Below, one piece after another: positions 22,741 through 33,929 of a stretch of DNA of 64,000 nt. The notes beneath the pieces are model-generated. The model had not been told where the DNA came from, made no database searches, and saw nothing but the letters and a program-made list of their open reading frames with translations. Origin of the DNA: Limnohabitans sp. (GTDB lineage: Bacteria > Pseudomonadota > Gammaproteobacteria > Burkholderiales > Burkholderiaceae_C); contig NZ_JAFEIF010000041.1 in NCBI RefSeq assembly GCF_017848645.1, positions 62,001 through 126,000 of the forward strand, read 5' to 3'. Position 1 is the first letter of the stretch, and every line of letters starts with the position of its first letter. The position numbers and the translations under genes were made by a program.

Positions 22741-24042
22741 ATGCCCATGGTTCCCCATCTCGTCACCGCCCTGACCGGCCCCATCAATGAGTTGGAGCAG
22801 CGCATCCTCGACTCCATGCCGGCCATTGAGCGCTGGTTCCGCCTGGAATGGATGGAGCACACGCCGCCCATTTACACCTCGGTCGATATCCGCAACGCGG
22901 GCTTCAAGCTCGCCCCGGTGGACACCAACCTCTACCCCGGCGGCTGGAACAACCTGACGCCCGAAATGCTGCCTTTGGCGGTGCAGGCCGCGCAGGCGGC
23001 CATCGAAAAGATCTGCCCCGAGGCCAAAAACCTGCTGATCATTCCCGAAAACCACACGCGCAACACCTTTTACCTGACCAATGTGGCGCAGCTGCAGCGT
23101 GTCTTCCACATGGCTGGGCTGAACGTGCGCTTGGGCTCGATCAACCCCGAGATCAAGGAAACCACGGTCATTGAGCTGCCCAACGGCGAGAGCGTGACGC
23201 TCGAGCCTGTGGTGCGCAGCCAGCACCGCCTGGGCCTCAAAGACTTCGACCCCTGCACCATCTTGCTCAACAACGACCTGTCAGCGGGTGCCCCGGGCAT
23301 TCTGGAAGAGCTGCACGAGCAGTTCTTGCTGCCGCCCCTGCACGCGGGCTGGAGCGTGCGCCGCAAGACCAAGCATTTCCAGAGCTATGAAGAAGTGGCC
23401 AAGCGCTTTGGCAAGCTGCTGGGCATTGACCCCTGGCTCATCAACCCGATGTTCAGCCAGTGCGGCGATGTGAACTTTGCCGAAGGCACGGGCATGGACT
23501 GCCTGCGCAGCAACGTGGACGCGCTGCTGACCAAGATCAAGCGCAAATACAAGGAATACGGCATCAACGAGAAGCCGTTTGTGGTGGTCAAAGCCGACAA
23601 CGGGACCTATGGCATGGGCATCATGACGGTGCGCGATGTGTCCGATCTGGACCAACTCAACCGCAAAACCCGCAACAAGATGAACGTCATCAAGGACGGC
23701 CAGACCGTCAACGATGTGATCATCCAGGAAGGCGTGCTGACCAACGAGCGCATCAACGACGCCGTGGCCGAGCCGGTGGTCTACATGATGGACCGCTATG
23801 TGGTGGGTGGTTTTTACCGGGTGCATGCCGAGCGCGGCGTGGACGAGAATCTGAACGCCCCGGGTGCGAGCTTTGTGCCTTTGGCCTTTGCCGACACGCC
23901 GCACCTGCCCCAGCCAGGCGTCAAACCCGGTGCCAGCGTGCCCAACCGCTTTTACATGTACGGCGTGATTGGCCGCCTGGCCATGCTGGCCGCCAGCTAT
24001 GAGCTCGAAGCCACCGACCCTGAGGCCGAGGTCTACGACTGA
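22741..24042 (+). CDS. gshA: Glutamate--cysteine ligase (proteobacterial GshA family)
   Basis: Full-length match by eye to the beta-proteobacterial glutamate-cysteine ligase type (VVKADNGTYGMGIMTVRD...). Confidence 0.88.
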   Translation: MPMVPHLVTALTGPINELEQRILDSMPAIERWFRLEWMEHTPPIYTSVDIRNAGFKLAPVDTNLYPGGWNNLTPEMLPLAVQAAQAAIEKICPEAKNLLIIPENHTRNTFYLTNVAQLQRVFHMAGLNVRLGSINPEIKETTVIELPNGESVTLEPVVRSQHRLGLKDFDPCTILLNNDLSAGAPGILEELHEQFLLPPLHAGWSVRRKTKHFQSYEEVAKRFGKLLGIDPWLINPMFSQCGDVNFAEGTGMDCLRSNVDALLTKIKRKYKEYGINEKPFVVVKADNGTYGMGIMTVRDVSDLDQLNRKTRNKMNVIKDGQTVNDVIIQEGVLTNERINDAVAEPVVYMMDRYVVGGFYRVHAERGVDENLNAPGASFVPLAFADTPHLPQPGVKPGASVPNRFYMYGVIGRLAMLAASYELEATDPEAEVYD

Positions 24043-24114
24043 AGTTGTTGCGCTGCAACAATATCGCCAAATGGGCGGTGACATCGGCTTGAAATCGGGC
24101 GCAAAATAGTCTTC

Positions 24115-26022
24115 TTGTTTTCATCCGGCTTGACCCGCGTCAGGTCACAGCCTGTGTCTTCCTCCCGTTCTACTCTTGCTGCATTGACCTTGGGCGCCAT
24201 CGGCGTCGTGTATGGCGACATCGGCACCAGCGTGCTGTACGCCATGAAAGAGGTGTTTGGCTCCGGCCATGTGCCTTTCACACCCGACAACGTCTACGGC
24301 ATTCTTTCCATCTTTTTCTGGACCCTGACCACCATCGTGTCGGTCAAGTACGTGGTGCTGGTGCTGCGCGCCGACAACCACGGCGAGGGCGGGCTGGTGG
24401 CCATGCTGGCGCTGGCCTCGCAATCGGTCAAAGACCGGCCACAGCTGCGCAAGGTGTTGCTGATCGTGGGCATCTTTGGCACCTGCCTGTTTTATGGCGA
24501 TGGGGTGATCACCCCGGCCATTTCGGTGCTGTCGGCCGTCGAAGGCCTGGAGGTCATCTCCCCCGCTTTCAAGAAATACGTGATTCCGCTCACGCTGGTG
24601 ATCCTTTTTGGCCTGTTTTGGGTCCAAAAACGCGGCACGGCAGGCATCGGCAAGTTCTTTGGCCCCATCACCCTGGTCTGGTTTGCCACCATCGCGGTGC
24701 TGGGCGTGTCACACATCGCGCACCACCCCGAAATTTTGCTGGCCATCAGCCCGCACTACGCGTTGGGCTTCATGTGGAACGAGCCGGGCACCACCTTCAT
24801 CATTTTGGGTGCGGTGGTCTTGTGCGTCACGGGTGGCGAAGCGCTGTATGCCGACATGGGGCACTTTGGCAAAAAGCCCATCCGCCTGGCCTGGTTCAGT
24901 GTGGTCATGCCTTGCCTGACCTTGAACTATTTTGGCCAGGGCGCGTTGCTCTTGGCTGAACCCGAGGCCGTGAAAAACCCCTTCTTCATGATGGCCCCCG
25001 ACTGGGCCTTGCTGCCGCTGGTGGGCCTGGCGACCATGGCCACAGTGATCGCATCACAAGCCTTGATTTCCGGCGCGTTCAGCGTGACCAAACAGGTCAT
25101 TCAGCTGGGTTATCTGCCGCGCCTGCAGGTGCTGCACACCAGCGAGACCGACACGGGCCAGGTGTACATGCCTTTTGTGAACTGGGGCTTGTTTGTGGCC
25201 ATCGTGCTGGCGGTGGTCATGTTCAAGTCGTCGAGCAACCTGGCTGCCGCTTACGGCATTGCGGTGTGCACCGACATGCTGATCACCACGGTGCTCACCT
25301 TCTTTGTGATCCGCTACGCCTGGAAGCTGCCGCTGGCTCTGTGCATCGGTGCCACCGGTTTTTTCTTTGTGGTCGATCTGGCCTTTTGGGCGTCCAACCT
25401 GCTCAAGCTGTTCGAAGGCGGTTGGTTCCCGCTCTTGATCGGTGCAGCGGTGTTCACCCTGATGCTGACCTGGCACGACGGTCGCCGCTTGCTCAACGAC
25501 TCTTTGCGCTCGGACGCCTTGCGCCTGACGGATTTCCTGGAGGCGGTGTTCATTTCGCCGCCCACACGGGTAGAGGGCACGGCGGTGTTCCTCACGGCCG
25601 AGACGGGCGCGGTGCCCAACGCCTTGCTGCACAACTTGAAGCACAACAAAGTGCTGCACGAACGCAACCTGTTTGTCACCGTGCGCAGCCACGAGGTGCC
25701 GCGCATCGACGCCCAAGAGCGTCTGGATGTGACACCGCTGGGGCATGACTGCTGGCAAGTCATCGTGAACTACGGCTTCAAGGACAACCCCGATTTGCCG
25801 ACCGCCTTGACCAAAATCCAGGGCGAGGGCTACAAGCTGGACCCGATGACGACCAGCTACTTCCTCTCACGCGACATCGTGATCCCCACCATCGGCGGCG
25901 GCATGGCCCCCTGGCGCGAAAAACTCTTTGCCCAGATGCACCACAACGCCAGCGGCGCGGCCGCGTTTTTGAACCTGCCCACCAATGCGGTGGTCGAGTT
26001 GGGCTCGAAAATCGAAATCTGA
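24115..26022 (+). CDS. kup: Low-affinity potassium transporter Kup
   Basis: [43 protein letters not shown]. Confidence 0.95.
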   Translation: MFSSGLTRVRSQPVSSSRSTLAALTLGAIGVVYGDIGTSVLYAMKEVFGSGHVPFTPDNVYGILSIFFWTLTTIVSVKYVVLVLRADNHGEGGLVAMLALASQSVKDRPQLRKVLLIVGIFGTCLFYGDGVITPAISVLSAVEGLEVISPAFKKYVIPLTLVILFGLFWVQKRGTAGIGKFFGPITLVWFATIAVLGVSHIAHHPEILLAISPHYALGFMWNEPGTTFIILGAVVLCVTGGEALYADMGHFGKKPIRLAWFSVVMPCLTLNYFGQGALLLAEPEAVKNPFFMMAPDWALLPLVGLATMATVIASQALISGAFSVTKQVIQLGYLPRLQVLHTSETDTGQVYMPFVNWGLFVAIVLAVVMFKSSSNLAAAYGIAVCTDMLITTVLTFFVIRYAWKLPLALCIGATGFFFVVDLAFWASNLLKLFEGGWFPLLIGAAVFTLMLTWHDGRRLLNDSLRSDALRLTDFLEAVFISPPTRVEGTAVFLTAETGAVPNALLHNLKHNKVLHERNLFVTVRSHEVPRIDAQERLDVTPLGHDCWQVIVNYGFKDNPDLPTALTKIQGEGYKLDPMTTSYFLSRDIVIPTIGGGMAPWREKLFAQMHHNASGAAAFLNLPTNAVVELGSKIEI

Positions 26023-26028
26023 GGCTCC

Positions 26029-26613
26029 GTGCGCACCACCCATTTGCTCTACCTGCATGGCTTCAGGTCGTCGCCGCAGTCGGCCAAGGCCCAAATCATG
26101 GCCCAGCGGGTGCAGGCCTTGCAGCCCGCTGTCACTTGGTGGTGTCCGCAGCTGCCCGCTTCGCCCGCACAAGCCATGGACCTGTTGCTGCAGGGCACGG
26201 TCGCCTGGCCGCGCGGGCAGATGGCGGTCATGGGGTCTTCGCTCGGGGGCTTTTATGCGGCATGGCTGTCGGCGCACCTGGGTGTTCCTGCGGTGCTGAT
26301 CAACCCGGCCGTGCATCCTTCGCGCGATCTGGCGCGGTACATCGGCGAGCACCCGGTCTGGCAAGACCCGGCGCAAAGCATCTTTTTTGAGCCGGCTTAT
26401 GTGCAAGAGCTGATGCGGCTAGAAAGTCAGCCCTTGCCAACCCGGCCTGCCACGCTGGCCTTGATTGCCAAGGGCGACGAGGTGCTGGACTGGCGTGAAA
26501 TGCTGGCCCGGCACCAGGCTGGGCAAGTGCGCCTGATCGAGGGCAGTGACCACGCCCTGAGCGATTTTGAAGACCACTTGCCGCAAATCCTTGAATTTCT
26601 GCAGCTGGCGTGA
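26029..26613 (+). CDS. YqiA/YcfP-type alpha/beta-fold esterase
   Basis: LLYLHGFRSSPQSAKA, GSSLGGFYAAWL (GXSXG); GTG start. Confidence 0.87.
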   Translation: MRTTHLLYLHGFRSSPQSAKAQIMAQRVQALQPAVTWWCPQLPASPAQAMDLLLQGTVAWPRGQMAVMGSSLGGFYAAWLSAHLGVPAVLINPAVHPSRDLARYIGEHPVWQDPAQSIFFEPAYVQELMRLESQPLPTRPATLALIAKGDEVLDWREMLARHQAGQVRLIEGSDHALSDFEDHLPQILEFLQLA

Positions 26614-26657
26614 AGCCCGGCGGGCCGAATGGCCGGGTGGCGTGGGAAAATCCCGCC

Positions 26658-28721
26658 ATGTACGTATTATTTGAAGATGCCGGCAAATTCATGGCCGGTC
26701 GGATCATGTCCGAAGCCGAGGCCTCTGCGCAGGTCGAACTCGACTCCGGTAAACGGGTCAAGGTCAAATCGGCCCACATGCTGCTCAGGTTCGACAAACC
26801 GGCCCCGGCCGCTTTGTTGCTCGATGCCGCCGCATTGAGCCAAAGCATCGAGCTGGAGCTGGCCTACGAGTGCGCCCCGGACGAAGAGTTCGGCTTTGGC
26901 GATCTGGCACAAGACTATTTCAGCGCCAACGCCAGCACCACCGAGCAGGTGGCGGCTTTGCTGCGCCTGCACGAAGCGCCGCATTACTTCCGCCGGGGGG
27001 GTGCCAAGGGGCGTTTTCGCAAAGCCCCGGCCGAAATCGTGCAGCAGGCCTTGCTGGCCATCGAGAAGAAAAAGCAGGTTCAGGCCCAGATTGAGGTCTG
27101 GTCGGCCGATCTGGTGGCCGGCACTTGCCCCGATCCGATCCGCGAGCAGCTCTACAAAATCCTGTTTCGCCCCGACAAGAACACGCCCGAATACAAAGCC
27201 GTGGTCGAGGCCAGCAAAAGCAGCCAGACCGCGCCTTTGGACCTGCTGCAAAACGCGGGCGCCATCGCCTCGCCCTGGGATTTCCATTGGCAGCGTTTCC
27301 TGTTTGACCTCTTCCCCAAGGGCACGGGCTTTCCCCCTTTGCAAGCGCCTGCCATCACCGACGACTTGCCACTGGCGCCGGTGCAGGCCTTTTCGATTGA
27401 CGACTCTCACACCACCGAAATCGACGACGCCCTGTCGCTGCAGGGTTTGGGCACGGGCACGGTCACCGTGGGCATCCACATTGCCGCACCTGGCCTGGCC
27501 CTGAGCCCTGGCAGCGCCATCGACCAGCTGGGCCGCGCCCGACTGTCCACCGTCTACATGCCCGGTTACAAAATCACCATGCTGCCCGACAGCGTGGTGC
27601 AGGCCTACACCCTGATCGAAGGGCGCGACTGCCCGGCGGTGTCGCTGTATGTGACTTTCAGCGAAGACACGCTGGAGGTGCAAAGCGCCGAGACGCGCCT
27701 GGAGCGCGTGCCGATTTTGGTCAACCTGCGCCATGACCAACTGGATGACCGCATCACCCGCGAATGGCTGGAGGGCGAAGACCAGAGCGACCACGCCGAT
27801 GTGCCGGTGAGCCGCGACACCTTGGCTTTTTACTGGCGTCTGGCGCAAACCCTGAAAGCGCGGCGCGAAGTGGTGCGCGGCAAGCCCGAAAACTTCAACC
27901 GCCCGGACTACAGCTTCAAGCTCGAGCGTGAGAGCAATGACTTGCCGCCCACGGGCGACGAGACGGTGGTGATCGGCACCCGCCAGCGCGGCGCGCCGCT
28001 CGATTTGATGGTGGCCGAGGCCATGATTTTGGCCAACAGCACCTGGGGCCAGTGGATGGCCCAGCTGGGTGTGCCCGGCATTTACCGCAGCCAGGCCAGT
28101 CTGGCGCCCGGCGTCAAGGTGCGCATGGGCACCAAGGCGCTGCCGCATGCCGGTATTGGTGTGCCCAGCTACGCCTGGAGCACCTCGCCGCTGCGCCGCT
28201 ACACCGACCTGGTCAACCAATGGCAGATCATCGCTTGTGCCAAGCATGGCGCCACGGCCGCATTGGCCGCGCCTTTCAAACCCAAAGACGCCGAGTTGTT
28301 TTCCATCATCAGCGGCTTCGATGCCGCCTACAGCGCTTACAACGGCGTGCAGTCGAGCATGGAGCGTTACTGGACGCTGCGCCATGTGCAGCAGCGCAGC
28401 ATCGAGGAGCTGGACGCCAGCCTGGTCAAGGAAATGGGCGGCGGCACCTGGCTGGTGCGTGCCGACACCTTGCCGCTGATGTTCAGCGTCATGGGTGCGC
28501 ACAACCTGCCGCGCGGTGCGCGCGTGCGCGTCAAGCTGGCCGATGTGGACCTGATGGCACTGGATGTGCGTGGCACCGTCATCGCGCACCTGGACGCCGA
28601 AGGCCAGGGCGCTGGCACGGATGAGGCCGAACAAGAGGCCGAGGATGAGGACAACCTGCCTGCGGGCCCGGTGACCATCGCGGTGGACCTGAACGACAGC
28701 ACGCCCCCCCATGCGCCCTGA
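26658..28721 (+). CDS. RNase II/VacB-family exoribonuclease
   Basis: FSIDDSHTTEIDDALSL catalytic acidic cluster and SYAWSTSPLRRYTDLVNQWQ. Confidence 0.92.
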   Translation: MYVLFEDAGKFMAGRIMSEAEASAQVELDSGKRVKVKSAHMLLRFDKPAPAALLLDAAALSQSIELELAYECAPDEEFGFGDLAQDYFSANASTTEQVAALLRLHEAPHYFRRGGAKGRFRKAPAEIVQQALLAIEKKKQVQAQIEVWSADLVAGTCPDPIREQLYKILFRPDKNTPEYKAVVEASKSSQTAPLDLLQNAGAIASPWDFHWQRFLFDLFPKGTGFPPLQAPAITDDLPLAPVQAFSIDDSHTTEIDDALSLQGLGTGTVTVGIHIAAPGLALSPGSAIDQLGRARLSTVYMPGYKITMLPDSVVQAYTLIEGRDCPAVSLYVTFSEDTLEVQSAETRLERVPILVNLRHDQLDDRITREWLEGEDQSDHADVPVSRDTLAFYWRLAQTLKARREVVRGKPENFNRPDYSFKLERESNDLPPTGDETVVIGTRQRGAPLDLMVAEAMILANSTWGQWMAQLGVPGIYRSQASLAPGVKVRMGTKALPHAGIGVPSYAWSTSPLRRYTDLVNQWQIIACAKHGATAALAAPFKPKDAELFSIISGFDAAYSAYNGVQSSMERYWTLRHVQQRSIEELDASLVKEMGGGTWLVRADTLPLMFSVMGAHNLPRGARVRVKLADVDLMALDVRGTVIAHLDAEGQGAGTDEAEQEAEDEDNLPAGPVTIAVDLNDSTPPHAP

Positions 28722-29640
28722 AAAAAAACCACCGCCAGCCAAGGCGGCCCAACCGATGGCAGGCCGTTTGCAACAGACCTCCCACCGGGGCCTGAAATGG
28801 GCATTGGGCTTGTCCGTGGCCGTTCACGCGGGTTTGGTCGGTTTCCGGTTTGCGGCACCTGAGGCCTACAACCGTGTGTTTCAGGACACCCCGCTGGAAG
28901 TGATGTTGGTCAATGCGCGCAGCCAGGAGCGCCCCCAGGAAGCCCAGGCCTTGGCGCAGGTCCGTCTGGCTGGCGGCGGCGAGGTGCCCGAAGTGCGCAT
29001 TTCCAGCTCGCCCTTGCCGCCCGCGATGAACGCCGATCCGGGCATGGACATCAGCGCAGCCCAGAAAAAAATCGAAGTGCTCAAATTGCAGCAAATGCGT
29101 TTGCTGACCCAACTCAAGGATGAGTTGGCCGTGCTCACCCGGGAGAATGCGGGCGACAAAACCGACAGCCCCGATCGCGAGGCCAAGGTGCAACGTCAGC
29201 AGCAACTGGCCCGCCAGTTGGCGCAAATCGAGCAGCGCGTGGACCAAACCCAAGGGGCGGCTCGCAAGCGCTACATCAGCCCCGCCACGCAAGAGGTGGT
29301 GTATGCGATTTACTACGACAAAATGCGCCGCACCATCGAGTACCAGGGCACCTTGAACTTCCCCGAGGCGGCAGGTGAAAAGCTCTATGGTCAACTGACC
29401 ATGGTGATCACGGTGGACAGCCGGGGGCAGTTGCTCAGCACCGAGGTGGCCCGCTCGTCGGGCAATAAGTTGCTCGACGAGCGCGCGGTGGCCATCGTGC
29501 GCAATGCAGCACCGTTTGGCAACTTCAACCGAAAAATGCGGGCCCAGGCCGATCAAATCGTGGTGGTCTCGCGTTTCAACTTCTCGCGGGACGACACATT
29601 GGGCACCCGCATGTTGGCTTCCGAGCCCGCCAAGCCGTGA
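28711..29640 (+). CDS. TonB C-terminal domain / energy transducer TonB family protein
   Basis: N-terminal TM anchor, coiled coil, C-terminal GQLTMVITVDSRGQLLSTEVARSSGNKLLDERAVAIVRNAAPFG. Confidence 0.85.
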   Translation: MRPEKKPPPAKAAQPMAGRLQQTSHRGLKWALGLSVAVHAGLVGFRFAAPEAYNRVFQDTPLEVMLVNARSQERPQEAQALAQVRLAGGGEVPEVRISSSPLPPAMNADPGMDISAAQKKIEVLKLQQMRLLTQLKDELAVLTRENAGDKTDSPDREAKVQRQQQLARQLAQIEQRVDQTQGAARKRYISPATQEVVYAIYYDKMRRTIEYQGTLNFPEAAGEKLYGQLTMVITVDSRGQLLSTEVARSSGNKLLDERAVAIVRNAAPFGNFNRKMRAQADQIVVVSRFNFSRDDTLGTRMLASEPAKP

Positions 29641-29674
29641 GTGGGTCCATGGCTTGCCCCATCAAGGCTGCTGC

Positions 29675-30409
29675 ATGATGCGCGCTTGGGGACGCTGGTT
29701 GCTCTTGCTGGTGCTGGCCGTTGTGGCTTTGCAGCTGTTTTTTGCCCTGCGCATCGTGGCCATGAACTGGATTGCGCCCGAGTCCACCAGCTTCCAGCGC
29801 TCGCAAGCCTGGCAAATTCTCAAGCAGCAAGGCCAATTGCCTTGGCGGCAGGAATCCGTGGCGATCAAAGCCATGTCCACCAGTTTGCAACGCGCCGTGA
29901 TCGCTTCAGAAGACGCCGCCTTCACCCAGCACCATGGCATCTGGTGGCAGTCGCTGGAAAAAGCCTGGGAGAAAAATGCCCGGGCCAAAGCGCAAGCCGA
30001 AAAACGCGCCCAGCGTCAACCGGACAAACCTGTGGACGTGAAAATCGTGGGCGGCTCCACCATCACCCAGCAGCTGGCCAAAAACCTGTTTTTGTCGGGT
30101 GAGCGCACGCTGCTGCGCAAGGGCCAGGAGATGGTGTTGGCCCTGACGCTGGAGGCCTTGCTCAGCAAAGAGCGGATTTTGGAGATCTACCTCAACAGCG
30201 TGGAGTGGGGCGAGGGCGTGTTCGGTGCCGAGGCGGCGGCGCAGCACTACTTTCGCAAAAGCGCGGCCCGGCTGAACGCTTGGGAGGCCGCGCGCCTGGC
30301 GGTCATGCTGCCGCGCCCGCGTTATTTTGAAAAGCTGGCGCAATCGGCCTACCTGGCGCGGCGCGCCGAGACCATCATGGCCCGCATGAACGATGTGGTG
30401 CTGCCATGA
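29675..30409 (+). CDS. mtgA: Monofunctional biosynthetic peptidoglycan transglycosylase
   Basis: GT51 motifs [60 protein letters not shown]. Confidence 0.94.
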   Translation: MMRAWGRWLLLLVLAVVALQLFFALRIVAMNWIAPESTSFQRSQAWQILKQQGQLPWRQESVAIKAMSTSLQRAVIASEDAAFTQHHGIWWQSLEKAWEKNARAKAQAEKRAQRQPDKPVDVKIVGGSTITQQLAKNLFLSGERTLLRKGQEMVLALTLEALLSKERILEIYLNSVEWGEGVFGAEAAAQHYFRKSAARLNAWEAARLAVMLPRPRYFEKLAQSAYLARRAETIMARMNDVVLP

Positions 30410-30984
30410 GCCTGAGCACCCCGGCGCCTGCCAGCATCCGCATCCTGGGCATCGACCCGGGCTTGCAAACCACCGGCTTTGGCGTGATCGAGATCACCGG
30501 CTCACGCCTGCAGTACGTGGCCAGCGGCGTGATCGAGACCACGCGCAGCGAGATGGGCAACCTGCCTGCCCGGCTGAAAATCATCTACGACGGCGTGCGT
30601 GAAATCACCGCGCGTTACCAGCCCGATGTGGCCTCGGTCGAGATCGTGTTCGTCAACGTCAACCCGCAAGCGACATTGCTGCTGGGCCAGGCCCGGGGCT
30701 GCGCCGTCACGGCCTTGGTGTCGTGCGACTTGCCGGTGGCCGAGTACACCGCTTTGCAAATGAAGCAATCGGTCACCGGCCATGGCCGAGCGGCCAAATC
30801 GCAAATTCAGGAAATGGTCAAGCGTTTGCTGCAGTTGCCGGTGCTGCCCCGGCAAGACGCGGCCGATGCGTTGGGCATGGCCATCACCCACGCGCATGCC
30901 AGCCCCTCGATGAACAAGCTGGCTGCGCAAGGCGTGCTCAGCCGCAAAACCCACGGCATGTTCCGCAGCGGGCGCAGCCACTGA
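30406..30984 (+). CDS. ruvC: Holliday junction resolvase RuvC
   Basis: [17 protein letters not shown] and C-terminal [15 protein letters not shown]. Confidence 0.96.
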   Translation: MSLSTPAPASIRILGIDPGLQTTGFGVIEITGSRLQYVASGVIETTRSEMGNLPARLKIIYDGVREITARYQPDVASVEIVFVNVNPQATLLLGQARGCAVTALVSCDLPVAEYTALQMKQSVTGHGRAAKSQIQEMVKRLLQLPVLPRQDAADALGMAITHAHASPSMNKLAAQGVLSRKTHGMFRSGRSH

Positions 30985-30994
30985 CGGCCTTCGA

Positions 30995-31855
30995 TCAGTT
31001 GGGGGTATAGGCCAGGCGCACGTAAATCGGCGCAAAGGCCTCGGCCTGGGTGATCTCGATCAGGGTTTCCTTGGCCAGCTCCAGCAAGGCGATGAAGGTG
31101 ACCACCAGCACTGGCACACCCAGACTCGGGTCGAACAGGTGTTCAAACTCCACAAACTTGCGCCCTTGCAGGTGCTTGAGCACGATGCTCATGTGCTCGC
31201 GCACGCTGAGCTCTTCGCGGCTGATCTTGTGGTGCTGCACCAGGTTGGCGCGCTTCAAAATGTCGCGCCAGGCCGATTGCAGCTCGTCCATGCTGACCTC
31301 GGGAAAGCGCGGTTGCAGGCTTTGCTCGATGTACACCTGGGCCTGCAGAAAGTCGCGGCCGTATTGCGGGATCACATTCAGCTGCATCGAGGCCAGCTTC
31401 ATCTGCTCGTATTCGAGCAGGCGGCGCACCAGCTCGGCGCGCGGGTCTTCGGCCTCTTCGCCCTCGGCCACTTTTTTCGGGGGCAGCAGCATGCGCGACT
31501 TGATCTCGATCAGCATGGCCGCCATGAGCAGGTATTCGGCCGCCAGCTCCAGGTTGCGCTGGCGGATTTCTTCCACATAGCTCAGGTACTGGCGCGTCAC
31601 GCCCGCCATGGGGATGTCGAGAATGTTGAAGTTCTGCTTGCGGATGAGGTACAGCAGCAAGTCCAGTGGGCCTTCGAAGGCCTCCAGAAACACCTCCAGC
31701 GCATCCGGCGGGATGTACAGGTCGCTGGGCATGGCAAACAGCGGCTCGCCATACAAACGCGCCAAAGCCACCTGGTCCACCACCGCAGGCATGGCTGCGC
31801 TGGCCGAGGCTTCTGGCAGCTGCAGGGGTTCGGGCTGGGGCGGCGTGGTGCTCAC
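30995..31855 (-). CDS. scpA: Segregation and condensation protein A
   Basis: FEGPLDLLLYLIRKQNFNILDIPMAGVTRQYL. Confidence 0.94.
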   Translation of the reverse strand: MSTTPPQPEPLQLPEASASAAMPAVVDQVALARLYGEPLFAMPSDLYIPPDALEVFLEAFEGPLDLLLYLIRKQNFNILDIPMAGVTRQYLSYVEEIRQRNLELAAEYLLMAAMLIEIKSRMLLPPKKVAEGEEAEDPRAELVRRLLEYEQMKLASMQLNVIPQYGRDFLQAQVYIEQSLQPRFPEVSMDELQSAWRDILKRANLVQHHKISREELSVREHMSIVLKHLQGRKFVEFEHLFDPSLGVPVLVVTFIALLELAKETLIEITQAEAFAPIYVRLAYTPN

Positions 31856-31938
31856 GGGGTGTCTGGACCTGAAAAGTCGGGCAGAAAAAAGGGCAGGATA
31901 GAAGTCAGGAGAGGGGTCAGGGCTGGAGCCAGTGCCGC

Positions 31939-32142
31939 TCAGGCCTTGGTTTGGTAGACGTAGGGCTTTTGCGCCACGCGGCCTTGCTTGAATTCGGCCT
32001 GGATGTCGCGGTCAATCGGTTTGTCCCACAGCAGTCCACGGCCTTGGCGCTGTTCGGATTCGAGCTCGGGGCGCTGGGCCTTGAGCTGGTCAATGAACTG
32101 GGTCGTGTCGGAGCTGTAATCGGGGCGGCGAAAAATGGACAT
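31939..32142 (-). CDS. DUF3460 family protein (67 aa)
   Basis: MSIFRRPDYSSDTTQFIDQLKAQRPELESEQRQGRGLLWDKP; adjacent to scpA. Confidence 0.85.
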   Translation of the reverse strand: MSIFRRPDYSSDTTQFIDQLKAQRPELESEQRQGRGLLWDKPIDRDIQAEFKQGRVAQKPYVYQTKA

Positions 32143-32219
32143 GGTGGGCAATCTGTGCGGGGCATTAACAAAGGGTTTTGGCAGCCCCAGAAGACCACCA
32201 AAACCTGATTGGCACCATT

Positions 32220-33899
32220 TTAACGGGCCGGGTCTGCGCTCAGGCTGACGGCCAGGGCCAGGCTGCTGTTCAGGTCGGGCTGCAGATGCTCTTTGACATG
32301 TTCCAGCAGGCCACTGCGCTGGGCCATGTCCAGCGGCTGGTGCGTCAGGCCGCACACGATCAGCTGCACCTGTTTCTTGCGGCAGGTCTCGATCAGGTTC
32401 ATCAGTGCGTCCGCGCCCGAGGAGTCGATGTAGATCACGTTTTTCAGGTCCAGCACCAGCGTGGGCGTGCTGATTTTGTCCTCGATGGCCTCGACCAGCT
32501 TCACGGCCCCGAAAAACAGCGCACCGTACAGGCGCCAGGCCTGCACCCGGTGCTCGAAACCGGCCAGACCCGGCTGCTCGATACGTGTCACGCCCTCGCA
32601 GCGTGTCAAGCTGGAGATGCGGTAGATGAAAGTCAGGCAGGCTGCGATCAGCCCGACCTCGACCGCCACCGTCAGGTCAAACACCACGGTGAGGAAAAAC
32701 ACCGCCAGCAAGGTGATGCGGTAGGGCATGCGGTACTGGCGCAGGTGCATGAATTCGCGCCATTCACCCATGTTCCAGGCCACAAACATCAAGATCGCTG
32801 CCAGCGCGGCCAGCGGAATGTGCCCGGCCAGGGGCGCAGCCACCAGCACCACGGCCAGCAAGGTCAGCGCATGCACCATGCCCGAAATCGGGGTGGTGCC
32901 GCCGCTTTTGATGTTGGTCACCGTGCGGGCAATGGTGCCGGTGGCGGGCATGCCGCCAAAAAACGGCGTGACGAAGTTGGCCACGCCTTGCGCCATCAGC
33001 TCCTGGTTGGGGTTGTGGCGGTCGCCGATCATGCCGTCGGCAATGCGGGCGCACAACAGCGATTCAATCGCCCCCAACAGCGTCAAGGTCAAGGTCGGCA
33101 TGAGCAAAAAGCGGGCGCTGTCCCAGCTGAACTCGGGCCAGGCAAAGCCGGGCAAGGACGAGGGGATGCCGCCAAACTTGCTGCCAATCGTCTCCACGGG
33201 CAGGCTCAGCAGCCAGGTGACCAAGGTGGCAAACACCAGCGCCACAATCGAGCCGGGCACCATGCTGACCCAGCCGTACCGCGTGTCCATCAAGCGGCGG
33301 CTCATGCGCAACCAACCCACCACCAAGGACAAGGACGCCAAGGCCAACAGCAAGGCGGCCAGGTTGGCCGTGTGCAGGTTCAGCCACAGGGTGTTCAGGA
33401 TGCCAAAGAAATCGGCCGGCATGGTGGCCACTTTCAGGCCCAGCAAATCCTTGATTTGTGACAGCATGATCAGCACTGCGATGCCGTTGGTGAAACCGAT
33501 CACCACCGCCACCGGGATGAAGCGTATCAGCGTGCCCAGACGGAACAAGCCCATCAAAAACAGCAGCACGCCCGACATGGCGGTGGCCAAGATCAGGTTG
33601 GCCAGGCCATAGCGCTCGACGATGCCGTAGACGATCACGATGAAGGCCCCGGCTGGTCCACCGATTTGCACCCGGCTGCCGCCGAGCGCCGAGATCAGAA
33701 AACCCGCAATGATGGCGGTGAACAGACCCGCCTCGGGTTTGAGGCCGGAGGCGATGGCAAAGGCCATGGCCAGTGGCAGGGCCACCACCCCGACTGTGAG
33801 GCCTGCGCCCACGTCTTGGGTCAAGCGCTCACGGTTGTAGCCGTGCAGGCTGTCGAGCAAACGGGGACGAAACAAATGCGTGGCCTGCATCCAGTTCAT
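32220..33899 (-). CDS. SulP family inorganic anion transporter with STAS domain
   Basis: TVGVVALPLAMAFAIASGLKPEAGLFTAIIAGFLISALGGS; C-terminal STAS VIYIDSSGADAL. Confidence 0.93.
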   Translation of the reverse strand: MNWMQATHLFRPRLLDSLHGYNRERLTQDVGAGLTVGVVALPLAMAFAIASGLKPEAGLFTAIIAGFLISALGGSRVQIGGPAGAFIVIVYGIVERYGLANLILATAMSGVLLFLMGLFRLGTLIRFIPVAVVIGFTNGIAVLIMLSQIKDLLGLKVATMPADFFGILNTLWLNLHTANLAALLLALASLSLVVGWLRMSRRLMDTRYGWVSMVPGSIVALVFATLVTWLLSLPVETIGSKFGGIPSSLPGFAWPEFSWDSARFLLMPTLTLTLLGAIESLLCARIADGMIGDRHNPNQELMAQGVANFVTPFFGGMPATGTIARTVTNIKSGGTTPISGMVHALTLLAVVLVAAPLAGHIPLAALAAILMFVAWNMGEWREFMHLRQYRMPYRITLLAVFFLTVVFDLTVAVEVGLIAACLTFIYRISSLTRCEGVTRIEQPGLAGFEHRVQAWRLYGALFFGAVKLVEAIEDKISTPTLVLDLKNVIYIDSSGADALMNLIETCRKKQVQLIVCGLTHQPLDMAQRSGLLEHVKEHLQPDLNSSLALAVSLSADPAR

Positions 33900-33929
33900 G
33901 GGTGTCTTGTATTTGTTTTTCTGAACAAA

